From positions 5,890,001 through 5,954,000 of the forward strand of contig NZ_CP108086.1 in NCBI RefSeq assembly GCF_036186745.1: DNA of 64,000 nt. Direction: 5' to 3'. Source of the DNA: Microbispora hainanensis. GTDB lineage: Bacteria > Actinomycetota > Actinomycetes > Streptosporangiales > Streptosporangiaceae. How positions within the stretch are numbered: the first letter of the stretch is position 1; every line of letters starts with the position of its first letter. The position numbers were made by a program, and so were the translations under genes. A model generated the notes under the pieces. The model had not been told where the DNA came from. It did no database searches and worked only from the letters and a program-made list of their open reading frames with translations. Below are positions 9,972-20,009 of this stretch, piece by piece.

Positions 9972-12900
9972 TCAGGAGATGCCGAGCTCGTTGCTGATGA
10001 AGTCGATGAGCTCGTCGTCGGAGGCCGAGGACAGGTCGGCGGCCGCCGCGGGGCGCTCGCCGGGCCGGGTCTCCCCGAGAAGCTCCGCGAGGCGCCGCAT
10101 CCGGTTCGCCGCGGCCTCCCGATCTGACGATGAAAGCGTCTCGCCGAGCAGCGTCTCCAGCTCACCGATCAGCGTCTCCAGCTCACCGAGCTTTGCGAGC
10201 ACGGCGGCGACGGGCGGCTCGGGATCGGGCAGCAGCACGTGGAGCAGGTGGTCCACGAGCCCGGCGGGCGTCGGGTAGTCGAACACGAGCGTGCTCGGAA
10301 GCGGCGTTCCGGTCAGCCGGGTGAGGCGGTTGCGCAGTTCGACGGCCGACAGTGAGGTGAACCCCTGGTCGCGGAAGCCCCGGTCGTCGTCCACTTCGGC
10401 CGCCGAGCCGTATCCGAGCACGTCGGCGATCTCCGCGCGGACCAGCGCGCGCAGCGTCGGCCGTCGCTCGGGCTCCGGCAGGGCCGCGAGCCGCGCGGGG
10501 AGGTCCGGCTCGCCGCCGGAGGTCTCCGCCGCGCCGGGCGCCGCCGCATGGGCCTCGGGCAGCTCGGCGAGCAGCGGGTGAGGCCGTACGGCGTGCACCG
10601 TCGCCCAGTCCGCGCGGGCGACGACCAGCCGGGTCTCTCCGCCGGCCACCGCCTCTTCCAGCGCCGACACCGCGAGATCGGGGGCCATGGGCGGGAATCC
10701 GCTTCGCCGCAGCCCCTCCCGGGCCTCCTCGCCGGCGATGCCCTCGCCGTCCCAGTGCCCCCAGGCGATGGAGGTGGCGGGCAGGCCGAGCGACCGGCGA
10801 TGCTCGGCGAGGGCGTCAAGGAAGGCGTTGCCCGGCGCGTAGTTGCCCTGGCCGGGATTGCCGATCAGCCCGGTGACCGACGAGAACAGCACGAACGCCG
10901 TCAGGGGAAGCTCCCGGGTCAGCTCGTGCAGGGCGAGCGCGCCGCCCACCTTCACCCGGTTCACGGCGGTCAGCCGCTCCGGCGTGAGCGAGCCGAGCAG
11001 GCCGTCGTCCAGTACGGCGGCGGTGTGGACCACGGCGGTCAGCGGATGCTCCGGCGGCACGGCCGCGAGCACGGCGGCGAGAGCGTCCCGGTCGGAGACG
11101 TCGCACGCGGCGACCGTCACCCGGGTGCCCAGCCCGGTGAGCTCGGCACGCAGGTCCTCCGCCCCGGGAGCGTCGAGCCCCCGCCGGCTGACCAGCAACA
11201 GGTGCGGGACCCCGCGCCGGGCCAGCCGCCGGGCCACATGAGCACCGAGCGCGCCCGTGCCGCCCGTGATGAGCACGGTCCCCGCCGGTGTCCACTCCGC
11301 AGGCGTGGCCTCCCGGCTCGGCGCGGGAACCAGCCGGCGCGCGAGAAGTCCCGAGGCGCGCACCGCGAGTTCCGACTCGCCGTGCCGTCCGGTCAGCGCG
11401 GTCACGGCGTACGCGACGCTCCGCCCATCAGGCGGCGACCCGTGCGGCGACTCGTGCAGGGGCGGAAGGTCCACGATCCCGGCCCACCGCTCGGGCCTCT
11501 CGGCGGCGATCACTCCGCCCAGGCCCCACGCGAGCCCCCCGGCGGGGTCCGGCACCCGGTCGGACGGCGCCGCCGCGACCGCGCCGCTCGTCGTGAGCCA
11601 GAGCGGGCCGTCGACCGCCGCCGCGTCCAACGCCTGCAGCAGAGCGATGTCCTGACCCTCGTAGGGGGTGCCGTCCAGGCCGAGCAGGGACACGACACCG
11701 GTGAATCGCTCACCGGTCCGCACGGAGGTGAGCGACGCCACCAGGGAATCCTGGTCGGCCGTCCCGCCGACGACGGCCTCCGCCACCTCGGCGCCGCGCT
11801 CCTCCAGCACGTGTCGCAGGGCCTTCGCCCAGGCCGCGGCCGTCTCCCACGGTGTACGGACCAGCAGCCAGCGGCCCCCGGACCGGAGCGCGGGCTCCTC
11901 CACCGGCCGCCAGGCGACGCGGTAGCGCCACGAATCCAGCGTGGTCCGCGCGTCCCGAACGGCATGCCATGAGGCCAGGACCGGCAGGGCCTCCCCGAGC
12001 GACTGCCGTACGCGCTCGGCTTCGGCACCCAGGGTGCCGACCAGAGCGTCGAGGTCGCCGCGGCTGACGATGTCCCAGAAACGCGCCTTTCCGTCGTCGT
12101 AGGGCCCGGCCTGGCCGGACTTCGGCGGGCTCACCCAGTGCCTGCGCCGCTGGAAGGCGTAGGTGGGCAGGTCGATGGTGGTGGCGTGGCGGTGGAGGGG
12201 GGTCCAGTCGACGGGGGTGCCGTGGGTGTGGGCGTGGGCGGCGGCGGTGACGGCGGTGTGGGGTTCGGGGTGGTCGCGGCGTAGGACGGGGACGGCGATC
12301 AGGTCTGGTTCGTGGTCGAGGGTTTCGCGGATGAGCCCGCTGAGGACGCCGTCGGGCCCGATTTCGATGAAGGTGGTGATGCCGTTGTCGTGCAGGGTGG
12401 TGGTGGCGTCGGTGAAGCGGACGGGGTTGCGCAGGTGGCGGGTCCAGTAGGAGGGGTCGGTCAGGTCGGTTGGGGTGGCGATCTGGCCGGTGAGGTCGGA
12501 GACGAAGGGGATGACCGGTCCCGTGGGCGGGGTGAGGGACAGCTCGGCGACGGCGTGTTCGAACTCCTCCAGGATGGGGTTCATGTGGGGGGAGTGGAAG
12601 GCGTGGCTGACGGTCAGGGGGCGGACTTTGTAGCCGTGGTCGCGGAAGTGCTGGGTGAGGTGGGTGATGGTGTGGGTGTCGCCGGAGATGACGGTGGAGG
12701 TGGGGGTGTTGAGTGCGGCGATGGTGACGGTGTTGTGGTGAGGGGCGAGTTGGGGGGTGATGTGGTCTGCGGGTGCGTTGATGGCGGTCATGGCGCCGCC
12801 GGGGGGGAGGGTGTGCATGAGGCGGGCGCGGGTGGCGACGAGGGCGGCGGCGTGGGGGAGGGTGAGGATGCCGGCGGTGTGGGCGGCGGCGATGGCGCCG

Positions 12901-15900
12901 ATGGAGTGTCCGGCGACGGCGGTGGGGGTGATGCCCCAGGTGGCCAGCAGGTGGGTGAGGGCGGTTTGCAGGGCGAACAGCGCGGGCTGGGTGTAGAGGG
13001 TCTGGTCGAGCAGGGTGGGGTCGGTGTCGCCGAGCAGTACTTCGCGTAGTGGTACGGGTGCGTGTCCGGCGAGGTGCTGGTCGAGTAATTCGATGGTGTG
13101 GTCGAGGGTGGTGGCGAAGGCGGGGTAGGTGGCGTACAGGCCGCGTCCCATGCCGGTGTGTTGGCTGCCCTGGCCGGTGAAGACGAAGGCGAGTCCGCCG
13201 GGGCGGGCGATCCCGGTCACGATGCCGCCGGTGTTTCCGTCGGCGAGGGCGCGGGTGCGTTCCAGGAGTTCGTGGCGGGTGGTTCCGATGATGACGGCGC
13301 GGTGGTCGAAGTGGGTGCGGGTGGTGGCCAGGGAGTGGCCGACGTCGGCCGGGTCGAGGTCGGGGTGGTGGTCCAGATGATCGGCGAGCCGGGCGGCCTG
13401 GGCGTGCAGCGCCTGCTGGGATCGTGCTGAGATCACCCACGGCACCACCGGGACCGAACCCCGTGTGGCCGGTCCTTCTCGACGACCGTCGGATGCGGCG
13501 GCGAGGGAGTGACCATCGTTCTGGGCAGCGGACGCTTTCAGGGAACCGTTCGGCGAGACGGCGTGAGACGCCTGCGGGGTGTCGTCCCGCTCGGGTGCTT
13601 GTTCGAGGATGACGTGGGCGTTGGTGCCGCTGATCCCGAACGACGAAACGCCCGCACGTCTCGGGCGGCCGGTCTCCGGCCAGGGCACGGGCTCCGTCAG
13701 CAGCGCTAGGCCCGCGGACCAGTCGACGTACGGGGACGCCTCGTCGGCGTGCAGCGTCTTCGGCAACACGCCGTGCCGCATGGCCAGCACCATTTTCATG
13801 ACGCCGGCGACGCCCGCGGCGGCCTGGGTGTGGCCGATGTTCGACTTCAGCGAGCCGAGCCACAGCGGCCGGTCGGCGGGCCGGTCCTGGCCGTACGTCG
13901 CCAGCAGCGCCTGCGCCTCGACGGGGTCGCCGAGCCTCGTGCCCGTCCCGTGCGCCTCCAGCGCGTCCACATCCGAAGGACCGAGCCCGGCGTCCTTCAG
14001 GGCCTGGCGGATCACCCGCTGCTGCGACAGCCCGTTGGGCGCGGTGAGGCCGTTGGAGGCGCCGTCCTGGTTGACGGCGGTGCCGCGGATGACGGCCAGC
14101 ACCGGGTGGCCGTTTTTGTGTGCGTCCGACAGGCGTTCGACCAGTAGCAGGCCGACGCCCTCGGCCCAGCCGGTGCCGTCCGCGGAGGAGGAGAACGCCT
14201 TGCACCGCCCATCGGGAGCGAGCCCGCCCTGCCGGGAGAACTCGGTGAACATGCCGGGTGACGACATCACCGTCACCCCGCCGGCCAGGGCGAGGTCCGA
14301 CTCGCCCGACCGCAGCGACCGTACGGCCAGGTGCAACGCGACCAGCGACGACGAGCAGGCCGTGTCCACCGTCACTGCAGGCCCTTCGAGCCCGAAGGTG
14401 TAGGCGATCCGCCCGGAGGCGACGCTGGTCGCCATGCCCGTGAGGGCGTAGCCCTCGGATCCTCCGGCCGCCTCGTGCAACCGGGGGCCGTAGTCCTGGG
14501 GCATCATGCCGACGAACACGCCGGTGCGGGTCCCGGCCAGCGACCGCGGCACGACACCGGCCCGTTCGAAGGCCTCCCACGCCACCTCCAGCAGGAGACG
14601 CTGCTGGGGGTCCATGGCCGCCGCCTCGCGGGGACTGATGCCGAAGAACTCCGCGTCGAAGCGGTCGGCGTCGTGCAGGAAGCCGCCCTCACCGGTCACG
14701 GAGGTGCCCGGCCGCGTCGCGGCGGGATCGTGCAGCGCCTCCACGTCCCAGCCCCGGTTGGCGGGGAAGGCGGTGACGGCGTCGGCGCCGTCGAGGACGA
14801 GGTCCCAGAGCCTCTCAGGGCTGTCGGCGCCCGGGTATCGCCCGGCCATGGCGACCACCGCGATCGGCTCGTCGGCCGTCCCCTCCCCGGACGCCGGTGC
14901 GGGAGGCGCCGAGGGAGCGGTCGTCCCGCCGCCGGACAGGGCGAGCAGGTGGCGGGCCAGCGCGAGGGGCGAAGGGTGCTCGAAGGTGACGGTCGCGGGA
15001 ACCGTCAGGCCGGTGGCCGTGGCCAGGGCGTCCCGCAGCTCCACCACGCCCAGCGAGTCGAGCCCCAGGTCCTTGAAGCAGAGGTCCGGTGGGACGCTCC
15101 GCGCGTCCGCGTGCCCCAGGACGGCCGCCGTGGCGGAAAGCACGAGATCGAGCGACGCCTGCTCGCTCCTCGCGACCTCCGGATCCCGGGACGCCTCCTG
15201 CCGGCTCTGTGTCTCCTGTCTGCTGCGTGTCTCCTGCCGGCTTTCTCCCGGCACGGGATCGGCCGGTGCCGGCCGCGCGTCCGGGTTCGCCGGCGCGGCG
15301 ACGGTGTCGATCCAGTGCCGGCGACGCTGGAAGGGATAGGTGGGCAGCGGCACGCGCCGCGCGCCCGGCCGTACGGCACGGCTCCAGTCGACGTGCGCGC
15401 CGTTGACGTGGAGCGTGCCGAGCGCCCGGAGGAATTCGCCCAGGTCCCCCCTGCCGCGGCGGAGCGTTCCGGTGACCACCCGTCCGAGGCCCGGCGCGGC
15501 GTCGGTGGCGTCCAGAATCTCCCGGACTCCCGGAACCAGGATCGGGTGGGGGCTGGCCTCCACGAACACCGTGTGCCCGTCACCCAGCGCGGCCGCGACG
15601 GCCTCGTCGAACCGCACGGTGTGGCGCAGGTTGCGATACCAGTAGTCCGCGTTCAGCTCCGCGGTGTCGAGCCGCCCGCCGGTCAGCCCGGAGTAGAAGG
15701 CAACGCCGCTCTGCCGGGCCGGGTGCCCCGGCAGACAGGCCAGCAGCCGGTCCCGTACGGCCTCGGCGTGCGCCGAATGGGAGGCGTAGTCGATCCGCAC
15801 CCGCCGCACCGCGACGCCCTCGGCCTCGTATCGGGCGATCAGCTCGTCCAGCGCGTCCGCGTCACCGGAGACGACCGTGACCGAGGGGCCGTTGACGGCG

Positions 15901-18017
15901 CCGATCTCCAGGCGTCCCGCCCATTCGGCCACCCGCGCCTCGACCACGGGACGCGGCAGCGGGACCGAGGCCATCCCGCCGCGGCCCGATATCGCGGCGA
16001 GCGCCTGACTGCGCAGGACCACGATCGCGGCGGCGTCCTCCAGCGACAGGGCGCCCGCGACGTGCGCGGCGGCGATCTCCCCTTGGGAGTGGCCGATGAC
16101 CGCGTCGGGACGGACGCCGAAGTGCTCCCACAGCCGGGCCAGTGCCACCATGACGGCGAACAACGCGGGCTGCACGACGTCCACCCGCTCGAACGACGCC
16201 GCGCCCGGCAGATCCCACAGCACGTCCCGGGGCGACCAGTCCACGTGGGGCTGGAGGGCCTCGGAGACCTCGGCCAGATGCCGGGCGAAGACAGGAGAGG
16301 CGTCGGCCAGGTCCCTGCTCATGCCTGCCCACTGGCTGCCCTGACCGGGGAAGACCAGCACGGTGCCGCCGAGGTCGCGCGCCCTGCCCTGCACCACCCC
16401 GGACGCCAGGTCGCCCGCGCCGAACGCGCGTAGCCGTTTCCGCACGTCCTGGTGGTCCGTGCCCACCGCGACCGCCCGGTGTTCGAACGCGGTGCGACCG
16501 GTGGCCAGCGACAGCGCGACGTCGGACAGGTCGGCGTCGAGTGCGGCCGAGCCGCTCAGCCGGGCGGCCTGCTCGCGCAGCGCCGCCGGGTCGCGCGCCG
16601 ACAGAACGAGAGGGACGACCTCCGGGGTGCTCCCGCCGGGGCCGGCATCCTCGCCTTCCCGGGCCGGCCCGGCATCGGTGGCGATCTCGTCCCGAGCCGG
16701 CGCTCCCGGCCCGGAGGCCGCGGGCCGCGGCGGCGGCTCGGCGAGGACGACGTGGCAGTTCGCTCCGCCCACTCCAAAGGAGCTGACCCCGGCGACCAGC
16801 GGCGCGTCCGGGCGCGGCCAGGGGGAGAGCTCGGTGGCGACCCGCAGGTTGAGGGCGTCGAGGTCGATGCCGGGGTTCGGCGTCTCGTAGTTCAGGCTGG
16901 CCGGAACCTCCCGGTGGTGGATGCTGAGCACGGCCTTGAGCAGCCCGACGATCCCGGCAGCTCCCTCCAGGTGGCCGACGTTCGTCTTCGCCGACCCGAC
17001 CAGGAGCGGCCGCGTCGCGGGCCGGGCCGCGCCGAGCGCGGCGCCGAGGGCCGCCGCCTCGATCGGGTCGCCGACCCTGGTGCCGGTGCCGTGCAGCTCG
17101 ACGACCTGTACGGCGGCAGGATCGACGCCCGCCCTTTCCACGGCCAGTCGTACGACCCGCTCCTGGGCGGCGGCGTCGGGGACGGTGAGGCCGGGGGTCG
17201 CGCCGTCGTTGTTGACCGCGCTGCCCAGGATGACGGCGTAGACGTGGTCCTCGTCGGCCAGTGCCTGCCGCAGCGGCTTCAGCACGACGATCCCGCCGCC
17301 CTCCCCGCGCGCGTAGCCGTTGGCCCGGGCGTCGAAGGTGAAGCACCGCCCGTCGGGGGACAGGCCGCCGAACCGCCCGGCGGTCGCCGTGCTCTCCGGG
17401 ACGAGGTTGAGGTTCACCCCGCCCGCGAGCGCGACGGCCGCCTCACCCGAGCGCAGGCTCTCACAGGCCAGATGGACCGCCACCAGGGCGGACGACTGCG
17501 CGGTGTCGACGGTCAAGCTCGGCCCGCGCAGGTCCAGCGCGTACGAGACGCGGTTGGCCAGGATGCCGCGGGTGAGCCCGGCGAGCGTGTGGCGGGTGAT
17601 GGCCGCCTCTCCCTGCTGGTAGACGAGCGTGGCGTAGTCGGCGGCCATCGCCCCGATGACCACGCTCGCCGGCATGCCCCCGAGATCGCCGGGCCGGATG
17701 CCGGCGTCCTCTAGCGCCTCCCAGGCGAGCTCCAGCGTCAGCCGCTGCTGGGGGTCCATCGCCGCCGCCTCCTTCGGCGAGACGCCGAAGAACCCCGCGT
17801 CGAACTCGTCGACCCGGTCCAGGAACCCGCCTCGCAGGCCGGCGAGCCGGGGCTCGCCCGCCACGCGGCTCTCCGGGGGCGGGCCGACCGCGTCGCGCCC
17901 GGCGCGCAGCAGGTCCCACAGGTCTCGCGGGTGCGGCGCTCCCGGCAGCCGGCAGGCGAGCCCGACCACCGCGACCGCGTTCTCGCCGTAGCCGACCGCC
18001 TCGTCCATGGTGAACAT
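9972..18017 (-). CDS. Modular type I polyketide synthase, loading module (KSQ-AT-ACP) and module 1 (KS-AT-KR-ACP)
   Basis: 2681 residues, first gene of the PKS operon. The loading ketosynthase has Gln174 in DTAQSSA in place of Cys, and its His309 (VELHGTGT) is kept. This is a KSQ domain that decarboxylates the loaded extender to make the starter. Loading AT (about 530-830) has GHSQG and YASH, so methylmalonyl-CoA and a propionyl starter are predicted. ACP has LGLDSL near 985. Module 1: KS (about 1050-1470, Cys1221), AT (about 1600-1900) with GHSIG/HAFH (malonyl), and a KR (about 2060-2470) with GGTGALG, an LDD motif near 2336 (B-type) and Tyr in GNYAPGN. The ACP (about 2552) reads GFTSL where GxDSL is usual. 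A C-terminal coiled-coil and acidic tail dock to the next PKS. It ends 42 bp before the next gene. Confidence 0.97.
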   Translation of the reverse strand: MFTMDEAVGYGENAVAVVGLACRLPGAPHPRDLWDLLRAGRDAVGPPPESRVAGEPRLAGLRGGFLDRVDEFDAGFFGVSPKEAAAMDPQQRLTLELAWEALEDAGIRPGDLGGMPASVVIGAMAADYATLVYQQGEAAITRHTLAGLTRGILANRVSYALDLRGPSLTVDTAQSSALVAVHLACESLRSGEAAVALAGGVNLNLVPESTATAGRFGGLSPDGRCFTFDARANGYARGEGGGIVVLKPLRQALADEDHVYAVILGSAVNNDGATPGLTVPDAAAQERVVRLAVERAGVDPAAVQVVELHGTGTRVGDPIEAAALGAALGAARPATRPLLVGSAKTNVGHLEGAAGIVGLLKAVLSIHHREVPASLNYETPNPGIDLDALNLRVATELSPWPRPDAPLVAGVSSFGVGGANCHVVLAEPPPRPAASGPGAPARDEIATDAGPAREGEDAGPGGSTPEVVPLVLSARDPAALREQAARLSGSAALDADLSDVALSLATGRTAFEHRAVAVGTDHQDVRKRLRAFGAGDLASGVVQGRARDLGGTVLVFPGQGSQWAGMSRDLADASPVFARHLAEVSEALQPHVDWSPRDVLWDLPGAASFERVDVVQPALFAVMVALARLWEHFGVRPDAVIGHSQGEIAAAHVAGALSLEDAAAIVVLRSQALAAISGRGGMASVPLPRPVVEARVAEWAGRLEIGAVNGPSVTVVSGDADALDELIARYEAEGVAVRRVRIDYASHSAHAEAVRDRLLACLPGHPARQSGVAFYSGLTGGRLDTAELNADYWYRNLRHTVRFDEAVAAALGDGHTVFVEASPHPILVPGVREILDATDAAPGLGRVVTGTLRRGRGDLGEFLRALGTLHVNGAHVDWSRAVRPGARRVPLPTYPFQRRRHWIDTVAAPANPDARPAPADPVPGESRQETRSRQETQSRQEASRDPEVARSEQASLDLVLSATAAVLGHADARSVPPDLCFKDLGLDSLGVVELRDALATATGLTVPATVTFEHPSPLALARHLLALSGGGTTAPSAPPAPASGEGTADEPIAVVAMAGRYPGADSPERLWDLVLDGADAVTAFPANRGWDVEALHDPAATRPGTSVTGEGGFLHDADRFDAEFFGISPREAAAMDPQQRLLLEVAWEAFERAGVVPRSLAGTRTGVFVGMMPQDYGPRLHEAAGGSEGYALTGMATSVASGRIAYTFGLEGPAVTVDTACSSSLVALHLAVRSLRSGESDLALAGGVTVMSSPGMFTEFSRQGGLAPDGRCKAFSSSADGTGWAEGVGLLLVERLSDAHKNGHPVLAVIRGTAVNQDGASNGLTAPNGLSQQRVIRQALKDAGLGPSDVDALEAHGTGTRLGDPVEAQALLATYGQDRPADRPLWLGSLKSNIGHTQAAAGVAGVMKMVLAMRHGVLPKTLHADEASPYVDWSAGLALLTEPVPWPETGRPRRAGVSSFGISGTNAHVILEQAPERDDTPQASHAVSPNGSLKASAAQNDGHSLAAASDGRREGPATRGSVPVVPWVISARSQQALHAQAARLADHLDHHPDLDPADVGHSLATTRTHFDHRAVIIGTTRHELLERTRALADGNTGGIVTGIARPGGLAFVFTGQGSQHTGMGRGLYATYPAFATTLDHTIELLDQHLAGHAPVPLREVLLGDTDPTLLDQTLYTQPALFALQTALTHLLATWGITPTAVAGHSIGAIAAAHTAGILTLPHAAALVATRARLMHTLPPGGAMTAINAPADHITPQLAPHHNTVTIAALNTPTSTVISGDTHTITHLTQHFRDHGYKVRPLTVSHAFHSPHMNPILEEFEHAVAELSLTPPTGPVIPFVSDLTGQIATPTDLTDPSYWTRHLRNPVRFTDATTTLHDNGITTFIEIGPDGVLSGLIRETLDHEPDLIAVPVLRRDHPEPHTAVTAAAHAHTHGTPVDWTPLHRHATTIDLPTYAFQRRRHWVSPPKSGQAGPYDDGKARFWDIVSRGDLDALVGTLGAEAERVRQSLGEALPVLASWHAVRDARTTLDSWRYRVAWRPVEEPALRSGGRWLLVRTPWETAAAWAKALRHVLEERGAEVAEAVVGGTADQDSLVASLTSVRTGERFTGVVSLLGLDGTPYEGQDIALLQALDAAAVDGPLWLTTSGAVAAAPSDRVPDPAGGLAWGLGGVIAAERPERWAGIVDLPPLHESPHGSPPDGRSVAYAVTALTGRHGESELAVRASGLLARRLVPAPSREATPAEWTPAGTVLITGGTGALGAHVARRLARRGVPHLLLVSRRGLDAPGAEDLRAELTGLGTRVTVAACDVSDRDALAAVLAAVPPEHPLTAVVHTAAVLDDGLLGSLTPERLTAVNRVKVGGALALHELTRELPLTAFVLFSSVTGLIGNPGQGNYAPGNAFLDALAEHRRSLGLPATSIAWGHWDGEGIAGEEAREGLRRSGFPPMAPDLAVSALEEAVAGGETRLVVARADWATVHAVRPHPLLAELPEAHAAAPGAAETSGGEPDLPARLAALPEPERRPTLRALVRAEIADVLGYGSAAEVDDDRGFRDQGFTSLSAVELRNRLTRLTGTPLPSTLVFDYPTPAGLVDHLLHVLLPDPEPPVAAVLAKLGELETLIGELETLLGETLSSSDREAAANRMRRLAELLGETRPGERPAAAADLSSASDDELIDFISNELGIS
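12151..13634. repeat. Module-1 linker/AT copy of a near-identical block (partner 7123-8591)
   Basis: Second copy of the AT block. Identity starts abruptly at the shared tggaaggcgtaggtgggcag and stops at gtgccgctga, just inside the KS C-terminus. Those edges mark where a recombination or gene-conversion tract could have ended. Confidence 0.9.
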
Positions 18018-18495
18018 CCGTCCCCTCGCGTCGTGCCCGTGCTTCTCGTCGTGCCTGTCGTCGTTTTCGCCGCTTCAGGTCTCGCGCCTGCTCGCTCGCG
18101 TGAACGCGCGACCGGTCCGGCCGCATTCGCCGCTTTCCCTCACCGTGGAAGGTGGTACGGCCCGGGCTGTCCCTATTCCACGGCCGAAACGGAAAAGGAA
18201 ACAGCCCGGTCCGCCCGCGGGAGGCCTTTCCGGAGAGCGCTGAGCAGCGGCGGCGCGGTTTTCGCCGTACCCGCGCTTCCCGTCCGGAGCTCGTGGCTCC
18301 GGCCCAGCCAACCTGATCGACATTTGCACGAATTTCGTGCGATAGTCAACTGTGACGCCCATCACGGCATATCGGCTCATTCATAATGATTTCTTTATAT
18401 ATTTCCATCGGAAATCGTAATTGGACCCCGATGGTGCGGCCCGCCTACCGTTTCCGGGGAAACGCGAGCGCACGCACATCGATGGGGGTAGATCC
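18018..18495. promoter_or_regulatory. Divergent promoter region between the PKS operon and the carboxylase gene
   Basis: A 478-bp gap between divergent genes with no credible gene of its own. Its AT-richest part (about 18376-18424) stands out from the surrounding GC-rich DNA and is the likely promoter core. An inverted repeat, CCATCGG at 18405-18411 and CCGATGG at 18428-18434 with a 16-bp spacer, flanks that core and could be an operator. The assignment is by position and symmetry only. Confidence 0.45.
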
Positions 18496-19926
18496 ATGAC
18501 CGTTGCCGAGGCGGTGGCGGCGCAGGAGAGCCGCGACGTCCGCAAACCCGTGGCCCGGCTCGGCCGCCTGCTCGACGGGGACTCGATGACGCCGCTGCAC
18601 GCGGAGGACGGCAGCGGCGTGCTCGCGGTCACCGGGCGCGTCCACGGCTCCCCGGTGGTCGCCTTCTGCACCGACGCGACGGTCATGGGCGGGGCGCTGG
18701 GGCTGGCCGGGGCCCGGCACATCGTCGCCGCCGTGGACGAGGCGCTGCGGCGCCGGGTGCCGGTGATCGGCGTGTGGCACTGCGGCGGGGCCCGTCTCGC
18801 CGACGGCGTGGAGTCGATGCACGGCGCCGGACTGGTCTTCGAGGCGAACATCCGCGCCTCGGGCCGGGTGCCGCAGATTTCCGTCATCGTGGGCCCGGCG
18901 GCGGGCGCGGCGGCGTACGGACCGGCCCTCACCGACCTGATCGTCATGTCCGACCTGGGCCGGGTGTTCGTCACCGGCCCCGACGTGGTCCGCAGCGTGA
19001 CGGGCGAGGAGATCGACATGGAGGGGCTCGGCGGCGCCGACGCGCACGGCCGCCGCTCCGGCGTGGTGCACGTGGTCGCCGGGGACGAGGACGACGCCTA
19101 CCGCCGCACCCGCACCCTCACCGGCCTGCTGGCCGACATCGGCGGGTACGCCCTGGACGGCCTGACCGACGACCGCGACCCGGCCGCCCTGCTCCCCGAG
19201 TCGGCGCGCCGCGCGTACGACATCCGCCCGGTGATCCGCGCGCTGCTCGACCACGGCGAGGACGGTGCCGCGTTCGTGGAGATCCAGGCCCGCTGGGCGC
19301 CGAACATCGTCGTCGGGCTCGGCCGCCTCGCCGGGCACACGGTCGGCGTCGTGGCGAACAACCCGCTCCGCAAGGGCGGCTGCCTCGACGCCCTGTCGGC
19401 GGAGAAGGCCGCCCGGTTCGTCCGTATGTGTGATGCCCACGGCGTTCCACTGGTCGTGCTGGCGGACGTTCCCGGCTACCTCCCGGGAGTCGACCAGGAG
19501 TGGGGCGGCGTGGTCCGCCGGGGGGCGAAGCTGCTGCACGCCTTCGCCGAGGCGACCGTGCCGCGGGCGACGGTGGTCGTCCGCAAGTCCTACGGCGGCG
19601 CCTACATCGCCATGAACTCCCGCTCGCTCGGGGCGACCGCCGTCTTCGCCTGGCCGGGCGCGGAGGTGGCGGTCATGGGGGCCGAGGCGGCAGTGGAGAT
19701 CCTGCACCGCCGGCGCCTCGCCGCGGCCGCCTCCGCGGAGGACAGGGAGCGGCTGCGCGCCGACCTGGTGCGGGAACACGAGGAGCTGTCGGGCGGCGTC
19801 CGCCGGGCGCTCGACCTCCAGGTCGTGGACGAGGTGATCGACCCGCGGACGACCCGGCGGCGGCTCGCCGAGGCCCTCGCCGCGGCGCCGGCCACGCGGG
19901 GAGCGCACAACAACATCCCGCTCTGA
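18496..19926 (+). CDS. Acyl-CoA carboxylase, carboxyltransferase (beta) subunit
   Basis: 476 residues from an ATG preceded by a GGGGG ribosome site; longer upstream starts lack one. It is a biotin-dependent carboxyltransferase of the PccB/AccB type, which transfers CO2 from carboxybiotin to acetyl- or propionyl-CoA and so makes malonyl- or methylmalonyl-CoA. Seen: the N-terminal half with GVWHCGGARLADG and GPAAGAAAYGPAL (first oxyanion region), and the C-terminal half with DVPGYLPGVDQE and KSYGGAYIAMNSR followed by WPGAEVAVMGAEAAVEI. It is some 40-50 residues shorter than housekeeping homologues, mostly at the N-terminus. Position 5 of the GGAY-x motif is Ile. Lying divergent to a PKS that needs both extenders, it probably supplies the pathway. 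No biotin-carrier subunit is nearby, so it must borrow one. Confidence 0.9.
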   Translation: MTVAEAVAAQESRDVRKPVARLGRLLDGDSMTPLHAEDGSGVLAVTGRVHGSPVVAFCTDATVMGGALGLAGARHIVAAVDEALRRRVPVIGVWHCGGARLADGVESMHGAGLVFEANIRASGRVPQISVIVGPAAGAAAYGPALTDLIVMSDLGRVFVTGPDVVRSVTGEEIDMEGLGGADAHGRRSGVVHVVAGDEDDAYRRTRTLTGLLADIGGYALDGLTDDRDPAALLPESARRAYDIRPVIRALLDHGEDGAAFVEIQARWAPNIVVGLGRLAGHTVGVVANNPLRKGGCLDALSAEKAARFVRMCDAHGVPLVVLADVPGYLPGVDQEWGGVVRRGAKLLHAFAEATVPRATVVVRKSYGGAYIAMNSRSLGATAVFAWPGAEVAVMGAEAAVEILHRRRLAAAASAEDRERLRADLVREHEELSGGVRRALDLQVVDEVIDPRTTRRRLAEALAAAPATRGAHNNIPL

Positions 19927-19941
19927 CCCGCCCGGCTCTTT

Positions 19942-19981
19942 CCGGTACGGAACCGGGGTGGCACGGAGGCGCGTGAGCGCC
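19942..19981. terminator. Possible weak bidirectional terminator between convergent genes
   Basis: Two short hairpins lie in the 83-bp convergent gap: CCGGT/ACCGG (19942-19956) and GGCGC/GCGCC (about 19968-19981). Stems are only five base pairs and no T-run follows, so this is weak. Confidence 0.25.
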
Positions 19982-20009
19982 CCTCAGCGCGGCAGTGTTC
20001 TGGAAGTGC

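Noticed and set aside
18421..18495. Earlier start for the acyl-CoA carboxylase subunit
   Set aside because: The added residues do not resemble the family N-terminus and cover the inverted repeat. ATG 18496 has GGGGG at proper distance.
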